Source: Caulobacter sp. FWC2 (GTDB lineage Bacteria > Pseudomonadota > Alphaproteobacteria > Caulobacterales > Caulobacteraceae). From it: 64,000 bases of DNA. A program made the position numbers and the translations under genes. The notes beneath the pieces were generated by a model that was given only the letters and a program-made list of their open reading frames with translations, ran no database searches and was not told where the DNA came from. The stretch covers positions 434,001 to 498,000 of the forward strand of contig NZ_PEBF01000001.1 in assembly GCF_002742625.1 (NCBI RefSeq), written 5' to 3'. Position 1 is the first letter of the stretch. Every line of letters starts with the position of its first letter. Below, piece after piece: positions 6,930 to 16,256 of the stretch.

Positions 6930-8980
6930 ACGTGGGGACATCAATGCCGCCTGCTGGAACGCGCGTGGGTATCTATGCGCGCTATTCCACTCAAAATCAG
7001 ACTCAAGAGTCGATCGAGCGACAAGTCATCAATGCTGAGCGCTTTGCGGCTACCCGTGGGTGGATAGTCGCTGGAACGTGGGAAGACGCAGAGCGGTCGG
7101 GCACAACATTTGTGGGGCGGACCGGCTTCTTTCAAATGATGGCAGCGGCCGAGGAAGGGACCTTTCAAGTCCTTTTAGTGGAAGACATCAGCCGCCTTTC
7201 CCGAAAGTCCGGGGACACGCACGCCCTATTTGACGAGCTGGCTGAGCTTGGCATCGATGTCTGCACTGTCGCCGGCGGCCGATTGGTCGAGGGCGTCGAT
7301 GTGATGGTTGGCGCCTTCAAGAACTCGAAGGATGTCGAGGAGGCCGCCTATCGCAGCCGTGGCGGGCAGGTGCGAGTGATCGAATCCGGCCGATCCTCTG
7401 GCAACGTCCCCTACGGTTATAGGAAGGTCTTTGGTCAGGACGGTCGTAACGGAGTTCGAGAGGCCGACCAGAAGAAGGCGCTCGTCGTTCAGCGCATCTT
7501 TGAGGAAACTGCAGCCGGGCTTTCGCCGAACCAGATCTGTTCAAACTTGAATCGGGAAGGCGTCCCTGGTCCGCGCGGAAAGGGTTGGCGTCCTGGCGCG
7601 CTTGTGGGGGCCAAGCAGATTGGCGGCGGCATCCTTCGCAACACGATCTACGTCGGCGAAATCCGTTGGGGTAAGACCGAACGGAAACGCAGGAAGGGCA
7701 AGATCGCCAACAAACAGGCTCCGGCGGAAAAAATCGTCACCGCGTTCGATCCCAGCTTGGCCATTGTCCAGCGGGACTTGTTCGACCAGGTTCAGGGACT
7801 GCTCGCAGGCAAGAAGAGCGCTTTCTTCAAATATAAGAAGGCTCAATATGTGTTCACCGGTAAGTACCGGTGCGGGCATTGCGGCGAGACAATGATCGTC
7901 TTGAGCGGCAGGCTCGCGTGCACCGGACGTAACGTTAAGGGCGCGGACTGCCAAAACCGTTGTCGCATTCCTCGCGAAGACGCTGAACGCGCAGTGCTTC
8001 AGGGGCTGTCCGAGAAACTCCTGCAGCCCGCGCTCATCGAGCCCTGCATCGACGCCTACCGCACGGAGGCCGAGAAAGCCTCTGGGGCCCTCCAGCAACA
8101 GAGGCTGGCAGGCGAGCGTAGGCTTGAGCAAATCGGCATCCAGATCGCGAACCTTTGGCCGATGATCAACGATAGCGCGACACCGCCGTTCGCAAAACAA
8201 GCGCTCCTGACGCAGCTCAACGCATTGGAGGAGGAGCGCCAGCGCTTGGAGCTGGAGCTGAAGCAGCGCCCGCCGGCATCACCCGCAGGCCTAGAGGCCG
8301 ACGCAATTGTCGCTCGCCTTCGTGAGATGGTGTCCGACCTCTCAAATACCCTTCAAGGGGGCGAGCGAGACGCTGTGATCGCTCGTGACACGCTGCGTAC
8401 TATGGTCGACGTCATCACGCTGAACCCGGATCTCGCGACGGCTGATCGTCGAGGAAGCGCGGTGGTGCACCTCACCGTCGAAGGCTCGCTTACCAAAATG
8501 CTGAGCCTGGCCGATGTCATCGTCGAACGCGACATCAAGCACCGTATGGGTCCGCGTACTACCCTTGATGTCGCGACTATCGGTTATGCGTTCTCATCAA
8601 AATTCTCTTACTATTCCGAGCGCTTAGCGGGCGTTCTCGCGGACATCCCGTTCATCACCCGTCTACTCGAACGCGCGCAGGCCCCGCTAACCAAGGCCCA
8701 GATGGTCAATGCGCTGCGCGATGACGAAGGTCCGTCGCAGGGCGATAAGCAACCTATCGAAGACCGCGTTCGCTACGTGCTGGATCAACTTCAGAAGCGT
8801 GGGGAGACCCACACCGTGCCGGTGCGCCAGACCTGGGGGTGGGTATTGAGCGATACGCCGGTGAGCGACGAGGAGTGGGTACGGCGCGCAAAACACCGGC
8901 CTGAAGAGGGAGCATTGCCGAGGATCATGAAAGGCTGGGCTCCGGAGGCCAGCGTCGTGGTGATCGGTGGCAGAGGATGA
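6926..8980 (+). CDS. Large serine recombinase
   Basis: A 684-residue site-specific recombinase. The catalytic domain begins GTRVGIYARYST, with nucleophile Ser21 and the conserved arginines nearby. The RLSRKSGDT block follows, then the recombinase domain (NVPYGYRKVFG to IYVGEIRWGKTERK), a zinc-ribbon segment (CGHCGE, then further cysteines) and a coiled-coil region (about 375-440). The C-terminal 120 residues go beyond the usual family end and contain a possible winged-helix domain (PLTKAQMVNALRDDEG to TWGWVLSD). It starts at a GTG coupled to the preceding small gene. Its role beside a tyrosine integrase is unclear: it may be a second integration system or a relic of an older element nested in the island. 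The family call is secure. Confidence 0.93.
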   Translation: MNVGTSMPPAGTRVGIYARYSTQNQTQESIERQVINAERFAATRGWIVAGTWEDAERSGTTFVGRTGFFQMMAAAEEGTFQVLLVEDISRLSRKSGDTHALFDELAELGIDVCTVAGGRLVEGVDVMVGAFKNSKDVEEAAYRSRGGQVRVIESGRSSGNVPYGYRKVFGQDGRNGVREADQKKALVVQRIFEETAAGLSPNQICSNLNREGVPGPRGKGWRPGALVGAKQIGGGILRNTIYVGEIRWGKTERKRRKGKIANKQAPAEKIVTAFDPSLAIVQRDLFDQVQGLLAGKKSAFFKYKKAQYVFTGKYRCGHCGETMIVLSGRLACTGRNVKGADCQNRCRIPREDAERAVLQGLSEKLLQPALIEPCIDAYRTEAEKASGALQQQRLAGERRLEQIGIQIANLWPMINDSATPPFAKQALLTQLNALEEERQRLELELKQRPPASPAGLEADAIVARLREMVSDLSNTLQGGERDAVIARDTLRTMVDVITLNPDLATADRRGSAVVHLTVEGSLTKMLSLADVIVERDIKHRMGPRTTLDVATIGYAFSSKFSYYSERLAGVLADIPFITRLLERAQAPLTKAQMVNALRDDEGPSQGDKQPIEDRVRYVLDQLQKRGETHTVPVRQTWGWVLSDTPVSDEEWVRRAKHRPEEGALPRIMKGWAPEASVVVIGGRG

Positions 8981-9094
8981 AAGCGAACCGAGTTTGCGCG
9001 ACACAGGGGACTCCGCTGTTGACTCTTCTCTGACCTTGGGAAGGTCTGCATTTGAGCGGTCGAGCGGTTGGTTTCGACGCGGCTCCAGGCCTGC

Positions 9095-9658
9095 CTAGGC
9101 AGGGCGAGCGACAGCAAGCACGGTATCGACCAGAACGCTAACGGCTAAGGCCCCAGGCCCGTCTACCAGTATACCGCATTCCAAATTCGAATGCCGTGAT
9201 CGCCGCAAAAGATTGGCGGAGCCAACGTAAGCGCTCACACCGTCAGCCAGGACGATTTTGGCGTGGAAGGTCTCGCCAAGAGCGGCCTCGTCCCCTTCCT
9301 AGAAAAAGCAATAATCAAATATCCCGGTGAGGAGGCTTTTCAGATGGATTCCGGGTCTCCCACACGCGCTCAACTGTGAGGCATCCCTAAGGATCAGCAT
9401 CCGTTCTGTCGCCGTCGTCGCCTCAAAAAGCTCCACGGCCCATTCCGCACCCGCCCTGTCGATAAAGGGTATCATGATGACCAACCGGTCCACCGCGCGG
9501 CGCGCGACATGAGTGAAGGCGTCGTGAGTGTCGGTAAGCGTCGTGAAAGCTTCGCCGGCATGATGCTTCAGGGCATCTCCAAAGCGGCTCTGCTCGCCGG
9601 GAAGGGTTACAACAAGCCGTGTCGTTCCCTTTGGCGAGACGAGGTTTGTCGTTCTCAC
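9095..9658 (-). pseudogene. drmC: drmC-like phospholipase-D gene interrupted by an in-frame amber codon
   Basis: The GTG start at 9658 overlaps the drmB stop (GTGA), as is usual in this operon. The frame is open for 119 codons, meets TAG at 9299-9301, and then continues without a frameshift for 67 further codons to a stop at 9095-9097. The part after the amber contains a textbook phospholipase-D HKD motif (HAKIVLADGVSAYVGSAN, His at about codon 132). The uninterrupted frame on both sides and the position after drmB identify it as drmC, the PLD-family component of DISARM. The truncated product would lack the catalytic motif. Explanations are a recent nonsense mutation, amber suppression or a sequencing error. 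A perfect 14-bp palindrome, CCTGCCTAGGCAGG (9090-9103), spans the final stop. Confidence 0.8.
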
Positions 9659-11901
9659 GTTCGTATCCGCGGATCGAAGAATCCGACAATGGGCTCCGCC
9701 GTCGCGGCTTCCCAGTTCGAGGCTGGTCCACCGCGCAAGACGGTGCGGGACAGAAGTTGGTTGGAGGCGATGCACGTGGTCTCGCTGACCATAATGCAGG
9801 CTGGACAGGCCCCGCCGCGGGCGTCGCAGAGCGATCCCGAGCCGCAGCGCAGAAGCCGGGGATCTATCGCGCGCCGCAGATAGTCCTCGGCGTGGTTTCG
9901 CCACATGGCGGAGATATTGCCGAGGTCCGGCGTCATCCCCTTGCGATAAAGGACGAACGCGAGGTCGGCCGGGAAGAGGTGTTCGCCGAGGCCGTCAGCG
10001 TCGAGGCCGGATAGGTCGGCCAGCGAGTGCATCAGCTGGTGGGCCAAGCTGTGAAGCAGGAGATAGACGTAGGCACCCAGCGATCTCGGCGTGCCGCCCC
10101 GCTCGCGGTCCTTGTAGTCCTCGAGAAACGGCCCGAAGTCCTGATAGGTCTCGATCAGGCGCTGACCGATATGAACCCCCTCGGGCGGCGTATCTGGGAC
10201 CTGGTTCAGTTCGAGCCACTGCCGGACCTTGGCCTCGTCCAGCCGGAAATAGAGCGCTTCATTGCGTTGGCGCGTGACGTAGATCGGATGCTTGCGGGTA
10301 CCCTGGACCGGTAGAGCGTCGAAGGCCTTGAGGCGCACAGGCATGGACACCGACCGCCCCTGGCTTTCCCGCTGGTAGATCGGGCCAGACGACACCCGCG
10401 AGTAGCCGAAGCTGAACTCACAGATCGGCAGTCCACGGATCAAGACCATCCGCTGAACGCCCATCCTGTCGAGGAGCGGTCCGATAGTGCCGCGATAGCG
10501 GGCAAGGGCGGCGGGATCGCCAGCAACATTGGAAAGCTGCGCGTCGGGCGTCATGACATCGACGGCCTCGAAGACCGGAAGCCGTTCGGCGATGTGCTCT
10601 TCGACAAAGGCGCTGTGCTGCAGCGCCAGGCGGATAGGATCGTAGCGGCGCGCCCAACCCTCCCGGTTCAGCGCCGCGCGGACCAGGGCCGGGCTCTGGA
10701 CCTGCCCGCGGTCGACGACGCCGCTTTCGTACCAGGCCTCCCGAGCTTGGGTAATCGCGCCGCGCCAGCGGAGAATGCCTTCTTCCGACCCGCGCTCTTC
10801 CGCGCGCCGCAGCATGTCGACGAGATCCTGGTAATCGTCCCACTCCGTGGTCCGCCCCGCGTGGCGAAGCGCGGCCTCAATGTCGGCGTCGCTCGGTTCG
10901 GCGAACGGCACATCGTAGATGCGGGCAAGGGCGCGGGAGAGATCGAACCGCCGTCCTTCGGTCAGCAGGTCCACCACGTCGGCGTTGCGAAACTCGATGA
11001 AATTACCGCGCTGAGGATAGAATGCCGAGTTCGCCCGGTACGAGACCGGGAGCATGTTCACTTCAATGAACTCGTACTGCCGCCCGCCAGCCTGGCGATC
11101 GGCTTCCAGGATTTCGTAGGTGTCGTGGTCGGGTTTCTTCAGCTCCTTGGCGATGCCGCACTCGTTACAAACGAACCGCCATTCCGAGAAGACCGGCGCG
11201 CGGTTGTGCAGCGAGTAGTTCCGGGCCCCGCAGGTGCAGACATCGATGCGATGCACGCGAGAATCAGCAGGATCGAAGCGATAGCCGCTAGGGCTCAAAG
11301 GCTCGACGCTTCCGGACCAATGGGCATAGACGACGTCGACCTGGGCCCATCGACCGTCATGGTCGCCACAACGGCGCGGCAGGGGCTGACGGTCGAGTTC
11401 CTCGACCGAAGCGAACTCGCGGATGCGGCTGCAAACCCCGCACTGGAACATCAGCGGATAAGGCACGTAGCCCACCACGCTAGGGTCCGTGGTCTCGAAA
11501 TGCTGGCGATCGATCTCAACTCGGCCCGTGCGGACATTGTAGAAATCGGAATCAAGCGCCAGGGCCGGGGCGACTTCGCCGGACGGACGGACGGACAGGG
11601 CTCGGGACTGCCAGTTCTCGGCGAACTCGCGGATGCCGTCGAAGATCTGGTTCTCTGTCGTCCGGTCCACCTGCACCGGCTTTCGGATCGGGACGGACCG
11701 ACAGATGCCCTTGCCGCCCTCCCAGGTGAGTAGAACGCCCGGGGCGTAGGAGGTGGCGAGTTGGACCCGCGAGCGCACCATCTTCGGCGGCTCGAGATTG
11801 GGATTGGCGGGCGGTTCGAAGCCGCCGCGGATGGCGGCCGGGCGGCGGTCGCGCCAGCCGTCCTCCCGCTGCGGCGGACGGCCATTGGGCGGGCGGCTCA
11901 C
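9655..11901 (-). CDS. drmB: DISARM protein DrmB (DUF1998 family)
   Basis: A 748-residue protein that follows drmA with a GTGA overlap (GTG start). The N-terminal region is basic and proline-rich. Several cysteine pairs are visible (CGVC near 153, CTCG, CNECG) that probably bind zinc. The C-terminal part has the DUF1998 signature: LLHSLAHQLMHSLADLSG, then the cysteine cluster CGSGSLCDARGGACPAC. DrmB works with the DrmA helicase as the core of DISARM, where the pair binds DNA and is needed to block phage DNA establishment in the cytoplasm. Length and layout match DrmB, and no disruption is seen. Adjacency to a drmA-type helicase makes the assignment strong. Confidence 0.88.
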   Translation of the reverse strand: MSRPPNGRPPQREDGWRDRRPAAIRGGFEPPANPNLEPPKMVRSRVQLATSYAPGVLLTWEGGKGICRSVPIRKPVQVDRTTENQIFDGIREFAENWQSRALSVRPSGEVAPALALDSDFYNVRTGRVEIDRQHFETTDPSVVGYVPYPLMFQCGVCSRIREFASVEELDRQPLPRRCGDHDGRWAQVDVVYAHWSGSVEPLSPSGYRFDPADSRVHRIDVCTCGARNYSLHNRAPVFSEWRFVCNECGIAKELKKPDHDTYEILEADRQAGGRQYEFIEVNMLPVSYRANSAFYPQRGNFIEFRNADVVDLLTEGRRFDLSRALARIYDVPFAEPSDADIEAALRHAGRTTEWDDYQDLVDMLRRAEERGSEEGILRWRGAITQAREAWYESGVVDRGQVQSPALVRAALNREGWARRYDPIRLALQHSAFVEEHIAERLPVFEAVDVMTPDAQLSNVAGDPAALARYRGTIGPLLDRMGVQRMVLIRGLPICEFSFGYSRVSSGPIYQRESQGRSVSMPVRLKAFDALPVQGTRKHPIYVTRQRNEALYFRLDEAKVRQWLELNQVPDTPPEGVHIGQRLIETYQDFGPFLEDYKDRERGGTPRSLGAYVYLLLHSLAHQLMHSLADLSGLDADGLGEHLFPADLAFVLYRKGMTPDLGNISAMWRNHAEDYLRRAIDPRLLRCGSGSLCDARGGACPACIMVSETTCIASNQLLSRTVLRGGPASNWEAATAEPIVGFFDPRIRT

Positions 11902-14900
11902 GCGTCATCTCCATCAAGCTCGGCGTCGGTTTCTGCAGCGGCGCCCCGCTGGCTGCGGATGGCGCGCATCACCCGCGCGAGGGCCGCCGGCTCAACCCGT
12001 GTATTGTTGGTCCTCGACGCCGGGTCGTAGGCGGAGCCTACTATCATGCCGGCCTCGTCCACGTCCCGCAGCGAGGTCATCGGCTTCTTGAAGACCGCGG
12101 TCTGGTCGATCCAGTAGTCACGCAGCCGACTCTCGGTGGATTGCGCCTTCATGGAGTTGGAAAACTCCTGTGAGGCCTTATCGACCAGGCGGCGATAGGG
12201 CTCGTCGTAGATGGGGCGGCCGACGTGATCTCGTCCGCGCCCCTCAAAGCCCGCGGCCCTTAGGATGAAGTTGCCGATCTCGTCGGGGAACCGAACGGGC
12301 TCCCGGCGCGCGTCGCCGCCGAGCCGGCCCACGTAGTCGAATTGTGGCGCCCGTTCCTTGGTCGCGTCGGCGGTGCGGATGAACTCGACGCCTTCCTTGG
12401 TGATCGCCCAGGCCTGGATGTAGGATGCGAACACCCGGCGGATGGCGTTCTCCGCCCAGCGCTCCACCGCCGGCGGCGCGATCATCCGCTCTAGGAATCG
12501 ATGGAAGATGTCGTGGGTCTCGACTACGTAGCGGTCGCGGCGGCTCTGCGGCGTGGGCAGCAACATGACGAAGCCAACATGAGTCCGGCCGACTCGGCTC
12601 GACGCCTGGATGTATTCGGCGATGTCGGACGGCAAGCCGGCGAAGAACATGCTGTTGAAGCGGTCGACGTCGACGCCATGGCTGATGGCTGAGGTCGCGA
12701 CGATGTTGCGGACCAAGCTATCGAGCGGCGGATATTCCTCTCCGGCGAAGCTGCGCTCAGCGTCACCCATGACGGTCTGAATATCCTTCATGTCGACACC
12801 GCCGGAGATCAGCCGGCTGTCGAAGTGCTCGATGGGCACACCAGCCGCCTGATGGCCTAACCGCACGGCGGCGTCGAGGGCGTCCATGATCTGGTCGCCG
12901 CCCTTCTTGTTTGTGACGTAGGCGAGCGCAATGCGGTGAAGGTCGACGACCGCCAGAACATCCTCATCGCGACCGTCAGCGACGCAACGGTCGATGGCGG
13001 CGCGGCGCCAGTCTCCGGCCCGGCCTGGGCTGATTCCCGCGCGGAGGCGGGCAACCGCTCTGGCGCGGGTCTCGTCAACGACGAGGTCGCACCAAAGCTC
13101 GCTGATCAGGGTGTGGAAGACTCCAAGCACATGGACCGAGGTCATCGTGTGGGTGGCGTCGTTGGTCATTAGCGAGACGTAGAGCCTCATCCAAGGCGAC
13201 GTCGCTTCAGGCGCCTCCCAGGACGGAAGCGCCTCGGCCAGATGCTGCCGATCGGGATTGCGGGCCGGCGCGGGTGCCGGCTCGGCGAAGAATGAATGGT
13301 AGATGTCGGGACCCGGATACGGGAATCGAAGCGCGCGCCGCTGATAGAGGACTTCGATCTGCCGGTCAGGGTCGGAGATCGTGGCCGTCGCAGCGATAAC
13401 CTTGGGCATGCGGGCTGCCGCCCAATCATCACCACTCCAAGCTCGCGCAAGCTGCAGGTCGTCGCCTGCGGCGGCGTCGATCTCCCGGAACACGTGCTCA
13501 AGGAGCGTGTCGAACAGACCGCTGAAGGTGCCGAGGCTTTCCTCGAGAAGGTGCGCCTCGTCCTGGATGATCAGGGCGGGGAACGGGTCATGGAAGATTC
13601 TCTGGCCGTTCCGATACGCAGGGAACACTGGCGCGTAGCCGGTGGCGGCCGGCCCGTCCCGCAGGTCGTCGGTCCGGCGCGGCGTGTCCAGGTGGCCGGT
13701 TGGTCCAACCCATCGCGCAAGGCCGAACATGCCGACCACCTTGGCCACCGTATTGGTGTCCTGTCCGAGCATCGCCAGCTTGTCGACGGTACCAAGCAAG
13801 ACGGAGGGAGCCCGGGCGTAGATCGTGTCGTCCGTCAAAAGGAACGGGAGCGGCGTCAGCTGACCGTGGGCCTGATTCCAGGCGCAACGGCTATTGAAGC
13901 AGAGGATCGCAAGGCGTTTGGCCGTAGGTCCCTCGATCTCGTACCGACGGAGGCCCGTCTGCGAACCACAACACGGGCAGCTCGGGACCTTGTCATAGGC
14001 TGTCCGAAGCTCGCGATAGCGTCGTCCGCGATCTCGTATGGCGAGGGGCTCGTCCGCGCCGTCCTCCAGTCGCGCATCGTCCGCAAACTCGGCGTCGCCG
14101 GCGAGCGGCACGTCGGCACCGACGGCCGCATAGCGATTTGGGGTGTTCGACGCACCAACCCAGAAGCCGATCTCAAAGGGCCAGCTTCCGATGGCTTCTC
14201 GGTGTCGGATCAGCTCTGCGTTGATCAGAAGGCGGAGGAGGCGCTGGGCTTGCTGCAAGGTCAGGAGTCGCAATGGATAGCGGATCAGGACGCTTACGCC
14301 GCGGTCTTTGCCGCGCAGTCGGTCGAGGAAGAGCCCGAACAGGAGCGTCCCGTAGAACGCCTCCGACTTACCGCCGCCAGTGGGGAAGTAGAGGAGGCTG
14401 ACCGTTTCCTCGTCCAGGCGCGCGTTGTAATAGGCTCGGTACTCCGGCATCCGCGACGCCAACGTCGGAATGTGGGCCAGGACGAACGCCAGCTGAAACA
14501 GGCGCCATCCTCGACCGGTGTCGGCACCATCGCGCTCGTAGAACGCGCGGTTCATCAAGAGCCACGCCTCGTAGGGTGCCGCCCGTAGTCGCAACGCCGC
14601 AGCGTTCGGCCCGTCTGGCGCCGCCGCCAGTTGCTGGGAAGCAGCCTGTGCCTCGACCAGGAGCTCAACGCCGCGACGGATGAAGCCAGCCTCATCCGAC
14701 TGGCCGGCCTCGTCGACAGCGAGCCGCGCCGCTTCGATATCGGCGTCCTCGGGCGATAAGCCCTGGCGAACCTGGACGCGCAAACTGCTGACGTGGTCGC
14801 GGACCCAGGCGGTGTAAGCGGCCGGCAAGGCGTGGAGATCGCCGACGCGGAAGGTCCTATCCGCCAGGCGTCCAAATTGGGTCGGGATATCGGCGCTGCG

Positions 14901-16256
14901 CGGAATGATGCGCGGCTGGACGAAGCGAGGGGCCCAGGTGGTTGTGAGACAGACGGTCTCGGGACCGACTACGGCATCGACGCCGCAGTTCAAACCGATC
15001 GCCGGATACTCCAGAAAATGACGAAACCTGTACGACGGCTCCACGCGATCCAGCCGGAGTGGAAGGTGCGCCGCGCTGGGCAAATCCACCCGCAGCGCGC
15101 AGCCGAACAGGGCGTGGCAGCGCATCACCGTTTGGCGCAACGGGACATCCGGTGCCTGGTTGTCGAAGGTGACACGATAGGACTCCACCGTCGGATCGAC
15201 GAAGTCACGTTGCCGCTCGACCGTGACAGTCAGCTGGGAGAGGTCCGGCGCCACGTCCGCTGCATTAACCGGAAGGGCCTGAGCCGCCGTTAGGAACGTG
15301 TTGTAGGCCACCTCGTTTTGCGCGTCTGCTGGCCGGATGACGACATTCCGCCAGACTGTGAGCCGGCCAGTTTCAGAGGCCAACCAGTCAGCCACGCCGG
15401 CCGCGGCGGCGAGGCGCAGTTGGTCGCGGTAGTCGTCGACCGCAACGGCCAGTGCATCCGCGCCATCCTCCAGCCGTATGTTCCCAGCCGGCAGCGTCAG
15501 CCGCAGCCGCACCCACTTGCCCGGTAGTTGCGCCGGATCGATGAGTCCGTAGGGGATGCGCCGGCCTTGCCGCAGCAAGGTCGCGATCCGAGGACGCGGC
15601 TCGGCTTCGGGCGCTTGCGCCGGATCAGGACCGGGCGGACCAGGTTCGGGCGGCATCTCCTCGACAATGGCGTCGTCCATATCGCCGCGCACGAGCTCGA
15701 TATTCTGCGCGCGGTAAGCTTCGATCCGCACCTGTTCCTGGATTTCGGAGCGCCGGCGCCGCACTTCTGACCGGGCGGTCTCGGTCAAATCTCGCCAACG
15801 CGGCCGGTCGAGCCCCTGCTCGAGAAAGAGTTGCTGGCGGCGCGTGCGGATCGCCAGATCGATAGCTGCTTGGGTCGCCGTGTTGAGCCTAAAATCGATC
15901 TCGAGGCCGTTGCGAGGGTTCTGCAACTCCTCCCAGGTCGGCAGCGCTCGAATGTAGACCGCGGCGGAAGGCTGGATCGTCAGATCTCCGCCTGTGCCGG
16001 ATCGCGTCGTGAAGTCGAGGCCGATGGCGGCGATGCGAATATCCGAGGTTTCGTCCTCCTGGCCGCTGTCGTCGAAGCGCGGCAGGAGCTGCCCAGAGAA
16101 AATTGCTCGCCGAGGTGACCGGCCGAAGATCACTCGTCCCTGCTCATCGGCACCCGACACCCGATCGACTATGAGATTGACCAGGGCGTCGCAGACGGCC
16201 TCCTTCACCTCCTCGCCGACGCCCCGCAGCTGGGTGGCAGAGTAGCCGTTGCTCAT
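11898..16256 (-). CDS. drmA: DISARM helicase DrmA
   Basis: A 1452-residue helicase. The ATG at 16256 overlaps the stop of the preceding gene (ATGA); longer upstream starts would run deep into that gene and are rejected. The ATPase core has Walker A in FPTGGGKSEAFY (about residue 627), the Walker B DEAH in LIIQDEAHLLEES (about 898) and motif VI in YIQASSRVGRTHVGFV (about 1217). A large N-terminal region of about 600 residues precedes the motor, and a helicase C-terminal domain follows. Four cysteines near PSCPCCGSQTGLRR may form a zinc site. The combination of a very long helicase with the GGGKSEA Walker motif and a DUF1998 partner immediately downstream is diagnostic of DrmA-DrmB. Confidence 0.88.
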   Translation of the reverse strand: MSNGYSATQLRGVGEEVKEAVCDALVNLIVDRVSGADEQGRVIFGRSPRRAIFSGQLLPRFDDSGQEDETSDIRIAAIGLDFTTRSGTGGDLTIQPSAAVYIRALPTWEELQNPRNGLEIDFRLNTATQAAIDLAIRTRRQQLFLEQGLDRPRWRDLTETARSEVRRRRSEIQEQVRIEAYRAQNIELVRGDMDDAIVEEMPPEPGPPGPDPAQAPEAEPRPRIATLLRQGRRIPYGLIDPAQLPGKWVRLRLTLPAGNIRLEDGADALAVAVDDYRDQLRLAAAAGVADWLASETGRLTVWRNVVIRPADAQNEVAYNTFLTAAQALPVNAADVAPDLSQLTVTVERQRDFVDPTVESYRVTFDNQAPDVPLRQTVMRCHALFGCALRVDLPSAAHLPLRLDRVEPSYRFRHFLEYPAIGLNCGVDAVVGPETVCLTTTWAPRFVQPRIIPRSADIPTQFGRLADRTFRVGDLHALPAAYTAWVRDHVSSLRVQVRQGLSPEDADIEAARLAVDEAGQSDEAGFIRRGVELLVEAQAASQQLAAAPDGPNAAALRLRAAPYEAWLLMNRAFYERDGADTGRGWRLFQLAFVLAHIPTLASRMPEYRAYYNARLDEETVSLLYFPTGGGKSEAFYGTLLFGLFLDRLRGKDRGVSVLIRYPLRLLTLQQAQRLLRLLINAELIRHREAIGSWPFEIGFWVGASNTPNRYAAVGADVPLAGDAEFADDARLEDGADEPLAIRDRGRRYRELRTAYDKVPSCPCCGSQTGLRRYEIEGPTAKRLAILCFNSRCAWNQAHGQLTPLPFLLTDDTIYARAPSVLLGTVDKLAMLGQDTNTVAKVVGMFGLARWVGPTGHLDTPRRTDDLRDGPAATGYAPVFPAYRNGQRIFHDPFPALIIQDEAHLLEESLGTFSGLFDTLLEHVFREIDAAAGDDLQLARAWSGDDWAAARMPKVIAATATISDPDRQIEVLYQRRALRFPYPGPDIYHSFFAEPAPAPARNPDRQHLAEALPSWEAPEATSPWMRLYVSLMTNDATHTMTSVHVLGVFHTLISELWCDLVVDETRARAVARLRAGISPGRAGDWRRAAIDRCVADGRDEDVLAVVDLHRIALAYVTNKKGGDQIMDALDAAVRLGHQAAGVPIEHFDSRLISGGVDMKDIQTVMGDAERSFAGEEYPPLDSLVRNIVATSAISHGVDVDRFNSMFFAGLPSDIAEYIQASSRVGRTHVGFVMLLPTPQSRRDRYVVETHDIFHRFLERMIAPPAVERWAENAIRRVFASYIQAWAITKEGVEFIRTADATKERAPQFDYVGRLGGDARREPVRFPDEIGNFILRAAGFEGRGRDHVGRPIYDEPYRRLVDKASQEFSNSMKAQSTESRLRDYWIDQTAVFKKPMTSLRDVDEAGMIVGSAYDPASRTNNTRVEPAALARVMRAIRSQRGAAAETDAELDGDDA

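Noticed and set aside
9090..9103. CCTGCCTAGGCAGG as a terminator for drmC and the serine recombinase
   Set aside because: The palindrome has no loop and no T tract, so terminator function is not supported; recorded only within the drmC entry.
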